A stretch of DNA of 64,000 nt. Origin: Synchiropus splendidus (lineage: Eukaryota > Chordata > Actinopteri > Syngnathiformes > Callionymidae). The stretch is from contig NC_071334.1 of the NCBI RefSeq assembly GCF_027744825.2, forward strand, positions 36,611,937 through 36,675,936. The letters run 5' to 3'. Position numbers and translations under genes: made by a program. Numbering within the stretch: the first letter of the stretch is position 1; each line of letters starts with the position of its first letter. This document shows, piece after piece, positions 39,483-51,434 of the stretch. The notes beneath the pieces are model-generated. The model saw only the letters and a program-made list of their open reading frames with translations, made no database searches and was not told where the DNA came from.

Positions 39483-39693
39483 AGCTGGGTGGGGTGAAGA
39501 GGCAGGGGGTTCAGCCCTTGTCCTCCTTCCCAACCTCTGAGTGAACCAGCCAGCCATGGACGACAGTTCCTTGCTGCGCAAAGTCAGTAGCTCCACAGAG
39601 TCCGTCACCACCGTCACCAGTGAAGAGTTTGTGTTGGTCCAGCCAAGTGCTACAGGGTCACCTCAAGCCTCTGAAGGGAAACCAAGGCTAAAA
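39483..39693 (+). CDS. rabgap1l: rabgap1l exon 1 (first coding)
   Basis: Acceptor tcttttcttccag; ATG at 39556 in good context (cagccATGg); peptide [20 protein letters not shown], then SEEFVLVQP. Donor aaa|gtactg, phase 0. Confidence 0.92.
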
Positions 39694-42600
39694 GTACTGT
39701 TGATACGTATCAGTTAATGTTAATGTCTGCTCCAGTTGTGAATATTTCACCTGTGCTTCTCCAGCATCAAAGGCTCTGCCAGCAGTTCTGCATAAGTCCT
39801 AATGTACATACTCTGAACATGTAAGGCATTAAGTCCCAGCATAGTGTTTTTTTTTTGTTTTTTTTTGGATTAGCACACAAACTGTAACTAGTCAATGAGA
39901 AGAAATCTCATAAATTGGCAGAAGTTCAAACAGTAATACACCGGCAGTTCTGCAGCAGAAAATTTTTTGTCTTCTTTTGTGTTCTCTGCATTTCTAGAAT
40001 CTGTCTCCAACGTCAGCAAAGACTGCCTTAAATCATATATTCACATCATTGACAGCAACTCCAAAAAGGGACAAAAACATCAGATCCAGCGGCATCCTTG
40101 ATTGAGCATTAGTTCGTTTCGTGCAAGTCCAGGGGTGAAACAAGCTTTGAAATATTTCGGAAGATCGGAAGAGTTGGCTTTAAAACACGGAAAAGCATAA
40201 TCGGACCCCTTTAATTGTGGAGCTGCCTGCTCTTTGAGTTCATTTAGTCTGTGTCTCAGGTCTTTGTTTAATTCTGAAATGTAGCAGTTTGAACCAAGCT
40301 GCTTTTTCAGTCCCTATTTTTGCACTTCTTCAATGTGGTCCTTTCAGATGTCTTGGAATGGAAATGAACAGTTGGAGAAAGCCATGGAGGAAGTCTTTGG
40401 TGTTGATGATGATGACAAGGAGGTTAAGGTGGAGAAGAGCAATGTGGAGAGAATGGAAAAGCACAATATCACGGAGAGTAAAGTTGAAGAGACACAAACA
40501 GCAGGTAGGCATGAATACTTTTAGTCCTACAACAAGGATAGTAATTTAGTCTTCTGGTATCCGAAATGAGAGCCAAATCAAAATTTTATGTCAGTAAGAA
40601 TGGTTTTGCTTGAATTTTTTTGTTTGTTTTCCCATCCGATTGCAAATTTGAAACCAATGTGACAGTTTCATCTGAGCATTTGCCCCGCTCTAAGGTTAAA
40701 AGTGAAATGTGTATTTTAACTGCTGGAAGGGTTTCATAATGCTTCCCTGCTGACTTAATGTCGAGGAAACTGTTATGATGGCGTTCAAAACTACATCAGC
40801 AGTGGAATTTCATGAGCTGCTCTCATTGTTCAACTTCCTGTTCAAGGCAAGTGAAAGCTCCATCTTAAATATCGAGTGACAACTCCTGCTTATCATTTGA
40901 AATCGTTGTTACAATTGTAGTGCTAGCATTCCCAGTTGTTTGTTGTATGCACAAAGAGATCATTGCTCAAATATGTGACAAAATGACATCGAATAAAATA
41001 CATTATATTTGATGCTACTTGTGGTTCCATGACAGACGTGGGATTTGTTGAGTGAACTATCTGTAATACTTGTTGTCTACAGAATTATCCACATGTCCAA
41101 CATCTGCCATGCAAGAGGAGGACAGTGTCCAGTTCAACAAGCTCTCTTATTTGGGTTGCACGTGGGTCAAGGCACCTCGCAATGAAGCTGAAGCTCAAAG
41201 TGCAATGACGACGTTGCGAGCTGAAAGTGCCATCCCTATTCCCATCATCCTGCATGTCCCCTGTGGACCAGAAGGCTCTGTTAGGTCAGTGGAGAGACAG
41301 CTGCAGCAGAAGAGAATGCGCTTTTAACTTTTTGGAACTGTTGTCTGCAGGATTGTGGATCAATGCACTGGGACCGAAATCGCTTCCTTCCCTATTTATA
41401 AAGTCTTGTTCTGCGCCCGAGGAAGAGATGGCTCTGTTGAAAGTGACTGCTTTTCCTTCACAGAGAGCTATCGAAGCTCAGAGGACTTCCAGATTCATGT
41501 TTTCTCCTGTCACATCAAGGAGGCTGTGAGTAAATCGGGTAGTTTAAAAACACCATCTAATTATTAAATTATTAAAGGTTACCTTATATCGCCTTATATA
41601 GTATTTAAACAGCGATCCTGAACCGCATGAAAAGTGTCTCCTGTCCCTGTGTTTAGGTCATTTAAGTATAGGTCATTCTCATATCTAGGTTGAAAAAAGA
41701 ATTAAATATTATTATTCTGGATGTTTCAAGATCAAAAGTCGGGAAAAAAAAACGTTTTGAAATAGTCATATACTGATGTAGCTATGGCATTGGCAGGAGA
41801 TGCGGTAGTTGCTTTTCCATATAGGTTTGCTGTTTCCAGTTTAACATGCGAACAAAGTTGTCTCATTTTATTAGCTTTGTTAGATTTGTTTCTTCCTTAC
41901 ACCCTTACATCCCTAATATATTAGTTGTGTATTATTGTCTGCATGTCATCTGTGATTTCCATACATTGACTCAGACCTCCTCAACCAGGTCAGCCGCATC
42001 TTGTACAGCTTTTCCACAACCTTCCGCCGATTGTCCCGCCCGACATACATGAGGGACTCGTTGCTGCCCAGCCCTCCTGACAGTGACCTTTATACTTTCA
42101 CTGTCTCCTTGGAGATTAAGGAGGATGATGGCAAAGGCAACTTTAGGTACCAGGTTTACACATGAACACACGCATCCAAATTCAGTGACTTATTCAATGA
42201 TTTTGTCACAGCGTTTTATATATATATATATATTTGAATATATATGATTGAATTAAATGCGTAAGTGACATGTTTTAAGTTGGACATGTTTGAAATGGTG
42301 TCAATCAAAACAATAAATAGTCTTCAACAAACGACACAATTCATATGGTTAAAACTGCTGAATGTCTGACTGTTTAAAAAAAAAAACATAAATCAGTGTA
42401 TTAATGACCGTAATACCAAATATATCAGCATTTTAATGATGTTGGTATCATAATGCTGCCTAGACTACCCCAAACTGAATTGTATTCCTTCTCCTTCACT
42501 CCTCTCCACAGTTCAGTTCCGAAGGACAGAGACAAGTTCTATTTCAAGCTGCGACAGAGTGTCCAGAAAAAGGTCATTATTTCAGTCCAGCAGATGTGCA

Positions 42601-45600
42601 ACAAGAAACTCGACATTGAGAGGTGAGCTGGAGATGCAAATATGTCTCAAGATTAGAATCATTGGTACTAAATATTGTTGATCTCTTAATTCACATTTCG
42701 AATTTCCTGGAGTTCATGCATCATTATGAACCCCCCCCATACATTATATCCCCGAAAACCAGAAAGACACTGATAGCGCATACCTCCGCCACGCCTCTTA
42801 TTTGCTACCACACTGGCTCTTTTGTTCATTCATGATCTTGATCAATTTATTTTGCGTGTGTGTGCCCTGCAATGGACTGGCGACCTGTCCAGGGTGTATT
42901 CTGTCTCTCGCCCAATGACTGCTAGGGTAGGCTACAGCACTCCCTGCAACCCTGAACAGGACTAACCGGTGCTTAACTGACGATGTTTGTATGTATGGTA
43001 AAATACTCAGAATGTAATGACCTCAAACATACAGCAGATGGCAATAATGCTGCACAGTTCCCACAACAGACACAAGAAGAGGCTTCTCAGCGGGACGTGA
43101 ACCCCATTTCTTCTCATTGAAAATCAATGGGTGAATATCAGAGTTAATAAAGGGGGAATACTACAATAACCTGGAACTTTTCACCCGTAGGTATCTCAGA
43201 ACACAGTTTATTAACACAGATCGTGTCTTAAAAAATAATTTCATGAAGGCACTTTTGTTTTATCCACATACCGAATTTGAGCCAAATACTTCCTGGAGTC
43301 CCTCAGGTCTGTGTTTAATGCTGCAAATGCACGGTTGCACAAAACAAGTGGGTAATCTTCACTGCGCTGTTTATTCACCCTGTTTTTCCTTACTGCTTAT
43401 TAATTTCTCGATCAGACAGATACACACTTTAGTTTTCTTTATTGCAAGAACAGCCTCTCCTTTATGGGTCCAGAATTGACTTGAGACCGAATTTTAAATA
43501 ATTCTGTGCTAAACATTTTCTCCATATCACTAGACCTTTCTAAACTGACTGTTGCAAACAAATGCAGATTTTAATGCATTATTTTGTGATGTTTACATGA
43601 GTCGGATTTTTTTTTTTCATGGTCATATTTGGTGAAAAAGAAATTGCATTTCAAATACTAGTAAACCAAAGACATAGGTGTTGTTATTTTGTGGTCACAT
43701 CATTCATGAACTATTTTTAATAGTTTTTTATTTGGTTTTTTTCAGCTACTATTGGTTTCCCTGACTCTGCAATCTTTACTGGGTTATGGGTTCTGCTAAA
43801 CTAGTGGAGATTGCTGTTTATGCTATATCAGATTCTCAGGTGTAAAGTGAATTTATACATGTATTTATTGATGTACTTTACATGCACAGAAATGCAATTT
43901 GTTTTCAAATGTAAAAACAAAAGTATATCAGGATTGTTGATTCCATGGTGCTATATTTTAGACATGGTGTTTCCTCAGGTCAAACTAAGGCTGTGCGGTA
44001 TTACCTATAACTTTTTATGAATGCAATCCTTTCATTGTATATATCCCGGTATAAATTTAGCTCCTTTAATGACACCAGTGTTGTCATGAGAAGCAAAGCT
44101 CTCACTGTGGATGCATACAAGCAGAAGAGCTTGCGCTCCTGATTCACGGTACAATGATAGGTTCTGTATTTATTCGCTGATTAATATTTGTCCAATAGCC
44201 TGTCTGCATCAAGCCATCCACAATCATTAAGAAGATACAAATTAATTTCATTAAAACCATTCATGCCACGCACCCAAAGACTAGACTACTTTTTAGCGTT
44301 ACTTTTCATGCAACTAACAATGAAGATTGGATTTACATTCTGTGCTTCTCTCAGGTGCTTTGGGATGCTACTAAGTCCTGGCCAGAAGGTGACCAACAGT
44401 GACATGCATCTAGTTGAGATGGTGAGGCCACTACTAATGAACAAAATGTGTTTTGTTCACTTCCCAGCTGGATGTCCAGTCTGTTGAATTTTGTCATATT
44501 CGTTTTGTGGAACTTCCCGACAGCACAGAATTGCTGACAAGTAACTATCATTACAGGAGTCAATGGGGAAGACCCCTGATGGAAAAGGGTATGTGATCAC
44601 AGGAAAGTGGAACCCAAATATCAGTGCTTTCCAACTGCTGAATGAAGACACACCTAAAGGTGAGGCGCTTGTGGCAGCTAGCATTTGTGCAAAAATATTA
44701 TGGATACCTATATATATATGCCCTCTAAGATACCCAAGTTTATACCAAAACCACAGTTTATTAGATTCAGGTGGCTGACGAACGGTGCCCCTGACTCCAA
44801 AACGGCGACAGATTCCATTGTTTCCGTTTCATGTAAACAACAGCTGAGAAAGTATGGTCATCTAGCTGTGTGAAATTAATAATTATTTCTTATGTGAATG
44901 TCACACTCGGACCGGCGGGTATTGCAAAGTGTCATCTGTGTTAACAGCCTGCTGCTGAGGAACCAGCAGTCTCACTTTCACGAGTCCGGAAAACTCACCG
45001 TACTCCATCAAGTGCTGGTGCTTTAAATGGCATGTTTCATTTGAAGGCGCCTCCCTTCACAGCATTTTCCCGTGCATGTGCATGTGAAAGACCCTCCGCA
45101 GCAGGCAATCACCAATCACGCTGAAATCGGCCAATCAAGATCGGTGACCGACCGATCGATCGGAACATCCCTAATTCTTACACAAGGCTTTGCAACCAGT
45201 TGCAGTGTCAGACATGTTTTCTGAAATGAATAGCGTTTTTATGCATATGGTCAACAATGAATTTGATCTTTCCGATCCGCCTGGCTCTCCTGAGAGACGC
45301 ACAATATTTGCTCGGTATTGCTCCATTCCTTTTTAACACTTAACATCCAAACCATGTGCTAAAATGATATACCATTAGATGCGTTTTCATCCGTCAGGTA
45401 TGATTTAACTGCTTTTAACAAGGCTTGCACATTTGAAGGTTTACGTTTGACTTGATGGTAGTGATGCAGTGTAATTAAACTGTTACCATGTAATAAAAAT
45501 TGATGTTAAACTCTTTTCTCCATTCCAGATAAGCAGGTATACATGACTGTTGCAGTGGACCTAGTTGTGACTGAGGTTGTGGAGCCTGTCCGATTCCTCC

Positions 45601-48600
45601 TGGAAACTCTGGTCAGGGTTTATCCGTCCAATGAGCGCTTCTGGTACTTTAGCCGGAAAACTTTCAGTGAGACCTTCTACCTTAAACTACGCCAGGTGTG
45701 TTTGTGGTACTTTGTATTCAAGTCTTTTTTTTCCTAGAGAATCCCTATTTGATTTGTATGGATGTAGAAATCTCTCTCTCTTTTGCCACAGAAGTCAGGG
45801 GACAGTTGTTGTTATTCAGGCCCGTCAACTCAGCACTCGGCTTTATATTGCAATGTGGCTTCTTTGTATGTAACCAGACGAGTCCCTCATGCTGACACAT
45901 TTGTGCTGCAACTGGCTGCTCCCTTACACACACCCTTGCTGTGCAGTTGCTCCTTCATTTGACTTGGTTATGGCTTTACTTGACGGGCTGCTTAAAATGT
46001 GTATTATGGAGGACCCGGGGAGGTGAATGAATAGCATAGAGCAGGGGTGTCCAAACTCTTCCAGAAAGGGCCAGGGGTGCTGGTTTTTGTTCCAACCCTT
46101 CAAGAGGACACCACTTCTCCAATCAGATTACTGAAGACTGTAATCACTTGCTGCTCAGTCTGGTGTTGCTCAATTCAGCTGAATCATTGGTTAAACTGTG
46201 TCCTTGATCGGTTGGAACAAAAACTTGCGCCACAGCAGCCTTTTGAGGGCCGTCTGACTTGGAGGATTGATGACACGCTGCTAGGAATTGTTCTTAAGCA
46301 CTCCCTTGTTCAGTTATTCCCCATATCCTTTGATTAGTAGGTAAAGGTTTGTAAGACTCCATGTGTTGTCAGGTCGGCAGTGTTTTGGAGTATAAATTAT
46401 AAGAAGTTATTTTTTGTCAAACCCTTTTTCAACTAGGCCACACTCAGTTTTCTTCTTGACCCTCCCCCACCAGTGCTCCTGTCCTTGTTGTGGCCATGTT
46501 GATTGGGAATATTCTGGGATTGGGTATGCTCTTCCTTTCAGAAGCCCTCCATTGTGTCTTTTTTCCTGATGAGTTCATTTGGATTCACAGATACCTTTTT
46601 TTATCCAGCCTATACTTTCAGGTGTCTCTCTCTTAAAACAACTGTGACTGCGTCCTCCTTGTTATATTTGACCTGGACAGTCAAACCCATTTATTTTAAC
46701 CCATTCTGTTTCTTTCCTTCAGTTTCCAAAATGTGCTTGAGAATTATTTTACTTGCATCTTCAAAAATACCTTAACTACTTTAGGGAGTTTGGTGAGCAG
46801 TGCTCTGCAGGGATTTTTTGGGGTTTTTCGTGGCGGTAACAATAGGCTCTGCCTCATGATTGGTGTGTGGTTAATTAACAGTGGCAGTCTGACTGGCATG
46901 CATGATCGCCTCTGGAGTTATCTCCTCAGTTTACGAAAGCGCGTAGAACTGGTGCTGTGGTTAAGAGCCAATTAAAAGATATTATTGTGCAGCGGCTTTT
47001 TGTGGAAGATGGGAATCAGCCCAACACAAACGTTTTTGCTCAGCAGTTGGCTGTTTAAACTTACTGCATTCAAACAGACAAGAACCTCAACAGTTAATAA
47101 TACCATTTTACCTGCTCTTAACAGTCGCACAGAAATGCCGTCATTGTGAACCCTTGATATGAATTGGTAAAACCAATCCTCCACTTCTGATTATTTAAAA
47201 TCTGTGTTAAATTACTTACATTTTTCCCAAGGTTTGGTTATTTGTTGTCTATGAGCACAAATAACTACATTAGGCCATTGTATAGCAAAGTTAGCATATA
47301 CACTAAGTTATGTCCCAAAATAGGTCAGACTGTGTATTTCCAAGTGTGTGCTCTTATCACAGGTTTGAGATGGTCATTAGACGCTGTGCGAGTGTATCCC
47401 GATCAATGCAGCTTATTGATCCATTCCACCTAGATGGGAGTGCAGCTGCACAAAAGTCATAGAGTGGCCCAGAAATAAACATCAGTAGCTTTTGACAACC
47501 CAATGTCAGGGCAACTTTTGTTTAAAGTAATGAAAGTTTTTTTTTTTCTCTTCCTGTGACTTTAGCACACAGCAGAGAGAGTGGGTCAGGGTGATACTGT
47601 CTATGAGGTGGTCAGTCTGAAGAGGGAGGCAGATGGAACTGTCGAAGAGCATCCGGTTACGCCCACTGAGGAAGAGGAGGCTGATGAAGGTAACCACTTT
47701 TTTTCCCCAAATTGGCTACACTGCTTAGCTTATCCGGTCCTTTTAAGGACAGTGAGACCTCAGTCAGAGCTAATGACATACCACAAATAATTCATTTGAT
47801 AGCGTGACCCCTGAACAATGAGTCTGCTGCCCCACGGTGCACTGTTTCTTCCAAGCCAGGATTGATTGAAGAATTCACCTTCACTTACTTTAAGCTGGCT
47901 GTGAATTCCACAACCGCCTCAATGTCAGATAAGGAAAGCAATGAGCCACCACAATAACAAAAAAACTGCAGATTTTCTTAATATCATACGTCATTGAAGT
48001 GTAGTTTTATCTTATCTTTCCAAACTAAACTAAAAACACATCATCGTTAAGCAGGGTTTATTTACATTAAATGGCCGTTGAGAGTATTTTTGCCCCTGTA
48101 GTATAACTGACTTGTGCCACCCAAGCATCCATAACAATATCCCTTTTGATCTTTCGATGTTTGCTTATCCTAACATTGTGAAGCAGAATTCACCAAGTGT
48201 TGGATTGGCTATGGCTGTTGATGTGTTGTCACGATAGACAGACATGCTTATTGACTTTTGTCAGAGCAAATTGTTTCTAAGGATATATTGTCTACTTGGA
48301 AGGCCTATTGGCAGAATGAAATACAGAATCATGTCACCGGCTGAAAGTCATAAGTGAAGTAATTTCAGCAGAGCAGCCATTCTGACACCTTTTCTCCAAA
48401 GGATTCCTCCTTCTGTTTTGTTGAAAAAAATGGAGCCTTAGCTCAGGTTTATTGTGCGCATTAACAAATACACTCCGAGCTGTGATGCCACATCATGTGA
48501 GCACACGCATTCAATTCATTCCATTTTTTCATCTGCCCACAGCCTTTAGTGTAGAAGTTGACCCTTAGGGTGACACCATACTTTTCTGTTCTTTAACAGC

Positions 48601-50701
48601 TGACGCTCTAGTTGTTGCTTATTGTGATCATTGTTTTACTTGTGTGGATGCCCGATACATTTAACACATGGTCACGTCTGCATTGTCATTAACCAGCTGA
48701 GCGTTAGCTGTATGTTGTTCTGTTTATCTTTTGATTGGCCACTGGAAGACTCCCTTGTGTCAAACTGAGCGGTTGCTAGTTTGTCTGAGTGAGAAAAAAT
48801 AAAATTGGGATTAATAATGCATTTAAAAATGTTTTATGCTATAATTCTTTGGTCCTGGTTATTCTTGGCGCAATGGTAATGCATGGTGATATTCAGCAAT
48901 CCAACAGTTGCAGGCCAGAATTTAATTTGTTTAATGTTGTCAAAGTGTCTTATTTTTAAAGTAAATCCCGTTTCACAGTAATCCTTTGATGAATGCACAT
49001 TGCCTCTCCAGATTATAAGGTAACAGTGATGTGCTTCAGCTGTGCACACATTCCCTTTCATCAGTTTGTAGTGGCGTTACATTGGGCTCGTTCACCATGT
49101 GGCTTTAGCAATTTGGTGGCAGGAGCAGCAGCTTTGTGCTGCTTATGACTGATGTGAAAAGGTTGCTCAAGCTTTTATGAAGACCTGAGTCTCCTGTTGA
49201 CGTGTTCAGCATTTACAGAAGTTGCCAAACATTAGGCTTGGGGTGCGTGGCAGTGGTGTTTTTTAATGTCAAGGAATCTGGAATGAGGCGTCTTGATGTT
49301 GAAGTACAAGTTTGTGATTTTTTTTTTGTTGTTGGGATAGTGCATGGTAATGAACACATAAAATATATACATGTAAACATGCCACACTAGATTGTAGCCA
49401 TTGGCTAATTTCCATCTGTTGTCCCCAGACACATCAAAGGAAAATGAGAAAAGCAGTGATTAAGATCAGGACAGTTTACAAAAGTTTATAGAAATAAGAT
49501 TATAAGTATGGGTTATGGTTGCAAGATTGATTTGCTTTGAGACAGTTTTTTGGTTTAGTCTTGAAGGTGTCTGGTAACGTGTTCCAGATGTAACAGACTG
49601 TTCGTCTGTAGGGAGAATTCAAATAAAGTTCTTTATAGTACAGAGAAAGTAATTTGGAGACTTGAACCATTTTAATTTTTTTCGTAGGATGCATATTTCA
49701 CCTCATGGATGTCTATCAACCAGCCATTCATTTATTTATGCTCATTTAACTCATTCCTTACTTCTACATACAGCAATGGCTCAAATGGTATTTTCTGTTG
49801 ATCTTTGAAAAGTAAAATGGACAAGTCAATTTGTATTTTGTAACAGTTGCGTAAAATAATTCAAGAGCAGAGTAAATTGTCTGATCATTTGTCGACTCGA
49901 AGCAATCAATATAGGAAATTGATGATTGTCATCCCTAGGTGTGGCGGTGATTGTATTTTATGCAGTACACCAGAATGCTTATCCTTGTAGCCCATAACAA
50001 GTCTCATGGAAATCAATGCTACTTTTGACCTTTTCATCCTTCTCCAGATATATTGGTACAACAGAAAACAATTCTGTATTTGTCTGTTTGTACACAATTG
50101 ATGTACCACTACTGTTGAGTGCCGGAAAATTGTGGAAAGCACCTTGAACGCGCTTCATGGCGCTCACCAGCACTTAAATGTCACTGGAATTCATGTCAAC
50201 AGTATAGAGGGAATTGTACTGTAATAAACATGAATTAATTAAACACCAAGTCATTGTGTAAAACTTGCACTGAGACACACAATTGTCTAAGTTTTGTTCT
50301 GTAATTCATCCATAGATAGTGACAGTGAACTCTCAAGTGGGACAGGAGATGTTTCTAAAGACTGTCCAGAGAAGATTTTGGAGTCCTGGGGCGGTGTGCT
50401 CAACAGATGGTAATATTATAAGACCAAGAATTCAATTATTATTATTTTTTTTTTTATCAACACAAAGTACTATAATGGGACACTATTGAATTTATTACAC
50501 TCTTAGCTGTTGAACAAACTTGAAACGTACTTTTATTTTCCGCTTATTAGGCATGGTAACCTGTCGAGCCGTCCGAAGGGCTTGTCCTCGTTGGTTCGCA
50601 GTGGCATTCCCGAGGCACTCAGAGCTGAAGTCTGGCAGCTGCTGGCTGGTTGTCATGACAACCACGACCTCCTGGAGCAATACCGCATCCTCATCACCAA
50701 G
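39483..50701 (+). CDS. rabgap1l: RABGAP1L-like Rab GTPase-activating protein, 5' twelve coding exons (3' part beyond window)
   Basis: Twelve exons with GT-AG borders and compatible phases give 549 residues: 39556-39693, 40348-40504, 41083-41284, 41351-41525, 41989-42146, 42512-42622, 44355-44421, 44557-44659, 45529-45695, 47566-47689, 50316-50409, 50551-50701. The first exon also has untranslated bases from 39483. The order is an acidic N-terminus, a PTB/PID domain (about 112-265), the middle domain typical of RABGAP1/RABGAP1L (about 275-430) and the start of the TBC domain (about 515 on, [20 protein letters not shown]). The family stimulates GTP hydrolysis on Rab proteins in endosome/Golgi traffic. 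The catalytic Arg and Gln fingers belong to exons beyond position 64000. RABGAP1L is preferred over RABGAP1 because of the detailed match and the gpr52 gene in its intron. The linker at residues 65-108 is shorter than I expect in mammals. Confidence 0.95.
40348..40504 (+). CDS. rabgap1l: rabgap1l exon 2
   Basis: Acceptor gtcctttcag; peptide [20 protein letters not shown], then a Lys/Glu/Asp-rich charged stretch. Donor gcag|gtaggc, phase 1. Confidence 0.9.
41083..41284 (+). CDS. rabgap1l: rabgap1l exon 3, start of PTB domain
   Basis: Acceptor tgttgtctacag; peptide includes [15 protein letters not shown]. Donor ttag|gtcagt, phase 2. Reading past the donor gives a stop soon after. Confidence 0.92.
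41351..41525 (+). CDS. rabgap1l: rabgap1l exon 4, PTB domain
   Basis: Acceptor gttgtctgcag; peptide [20 protein letters not shown] and [13 protein letters not shown]. Donor gct|gtgagt, phase 0. Confidence 0.93.
41989..42146 (+). CDS. rabgap1l: rabgap1l exon 5, end of PTB domain
   Basis: Acceptor cctcaaccag; peptide [19 protein letters not shown], then [19 protein letters not shown]. Donor ttag|gtacca, phase 2. Confidence 0.92.
42219..42245. repeat. Short (TA)n tract
   Basis: Imperfect TA run in a rabgap1l intron. Confidence 0.8.
42512..42622 (+). CDS. rabgap1l: rabgap1l exon 6
   Basis: Acceptor cctctccacag; peptide [20 protein letters not shown]. Donor gagag|gtgagc, phase 2. Confidence 0.92.
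42855..42975 (+). repeat. Fish SINE/LINE 3' tail
   Basis: The phrase ccctgcaatggactggcgac, then ctgtccagggtgtattctg, ctctcgcccaatgactgct and ccctgaacaggactaaccgg, is the usual 3' segment of a very common fish retroposon. It lies in the intron between exons 6 and 7. The exact family is not determined. Confidence 0.65.
44355..44421 (+). CDS. rabgap1l: rabgap1l exon 7 (67 bp)
   Basis: Acceptor gcttctctcag; peptide [20 protein letters not shown], then VEM. Donor gagatg|gtgagg, phase 0. The preceding intron of about 1.7 kb carries a SINE/LINE-like tail. Confidence 0.92.
44557..44659 (+). CDS. rabgap1l: rabgap1l exon 8
   Basis: Acceptor tatcattacag; peptide [20 protein letters not shown], then LLNEDTPK. 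Donor aaag|gtgagg, phase 1. The intron before it is only 135 bp. Confidence 0.92.
44870..45173. mobile_element. hAT element, TAGGGATGCTCCGATC family, left-truncated
   Basis: The right end accgatcgatcggaacatcc then cta is clear. The interior (gttaacagcctgctgctgag, then gaaccagcagtctcactttc) is the inverse of part of the 38-kb copy (about 38650-38700). The left inverted repeat is not found, so no duplication can be scored. It lies in the rabgap1l intron between exons 8 and 9. Confidence 0.75.
45529..45695 (+). CDS. rabgap1l: rabgap1l exon 9
   Basis: Acceptor tctccattccag; peptide [20 protein letters not shown], then [16 protein letters not shown]. Donor gccag|gtgtgt, phase 0. Confidence 0.93.
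46043..46265. mobile_element. MITE-like repeat (CAGGGGTGTCCAAACTC), copy 2 of GTTCCAACC family
   Basis: The left end is caggggtgtccaaactcttc. The inner ttttgttccaaccc and ggttggaacaaaaac are inverted copies. The right terminus is eroded. It resembles the unit at 22210-22422 and lies in the intron between exons 9 and 10. Confidence 0.6.
47566..47689 (+). CDS. rabgap1l: rabgap1l exon 10
   Basis: Acceptor ctgtgactttag after a long T/C run; peptide [20 protein letters not shown] and an acidic [10 protein letters not shown] cacacag acceptor seven bases further in is a possible alternative but would shift the frame. Donor gaag|gtaacc, phase 1. Confidence 0.88.
47690..50315 (+). other. rabgap1l intron, no gene
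   Basis: The 2.6-kb intron between exons 10 and 11 shows no repeat end or conserved frame that I can name. Confidence 0.5.
50316..50409 (+). CDS. rabgap1l: rabgap1l exon 11
   Basis: Acceptor aattcatccatag; peptide [20 protein letters not shown], then SWGGVLNRW. Donor gatg|gtaata, phase 2. Confidence 0.92.
50551..50701 (+). CDS. rabgap1l: rabgap1l exon 12, start of TBC domain
   Basis: Acceptor ccgcttattag; peptide [20 protein letters not shown], then [10 protein letters not shown]. Donor aag|gtaagc, phase 0. This is the last rabgap1l exon I can find in the window. Confidence 0.93.
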
Positions 50702-51229
50702 GTAAGCAAGCACGTGTTAAAGCTGCATGTTGTTTGAGTTTGGTGATACAGGTTTGGATAGTTTTAAATGAAAATGATCTTGTTAAAAAAAAATTGTTTC
50801 CGCGCGTAGTGTCGTCCATAACATTTTCCACTTTTTGTCAAGATTTTAATAATCGGCAGTTTAAAATTAACCATTTTTTTCTAAAACTATCTAGATGGGA
50901 AGCAAGGTAAGTGTCAGTTTCAAATTGACGTATTTTGGTTACTTTAAGGTGAAGCTTGGTGATGTCATTACATAATAGAAAACATTTTTTTTTACTGTTG
51001 GCTGATGATCTCAGATAAGGACAGATACAATGTTTTATTGTAGTGCCATTGGCAAGTGTAAGCTTGCTGGTGGCAGGTTCACAGTTTACCTGTTCTGTTG
51101 CATATTGGGATTTTGGAAAAATGCCCTATGGAGTATGAGTGTATATTCATGTTCACTCATGAAATATTGACGTCTTAAACTCACGATTTAATAAATACAT
51201 GTCTTTATTCATTCACACGTGCACGCTCA

Positions 51230-51432
51230 TACACACACCCAGACACTTCTAGTTGCACTTTGTTTGCACTCTCATTGTCAACTAAACACTTATGTTGTTT
51301 TTTGTAATTTGTTGTATTTCATACATAGTTAAATGTCATATATGTCACCGCACGGGCTGCCGAGTAATGACATTTCAATCCTCTACATGCAATGCATATG
51401 GCACAAATGACAATAAATCTACCTTACCTTAC
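51230..51432 (+). repeat. LINE 3' tail with TACCTTAC repeats
   Basis: The sequence ends gcacaaatgacaataaatct followed by accttaccttac, the usual 3' tail and short tandem units of L2/Rex-type LINEs. The upstream 'gttgcactttgtttgcact' also fits such tails. Confidence 0.6.
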
Positions 51433-51434
51433 AT

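Noticed and set aside
40289..40549. 86-codon plus frame over rabgap1l exon 2
   Set aside because: Wrong frame. The exon 2 frame that starts at 40348 matches the family and fits the phases.
44466..44548. Extra rabgap1l exon after a cttcccag acceptor ([20 protein letters not shown]...)
   Set aside because: The frame is open for only about 24 codons. Its length would put exon 8 out of frame, and nothing in the family matches it.
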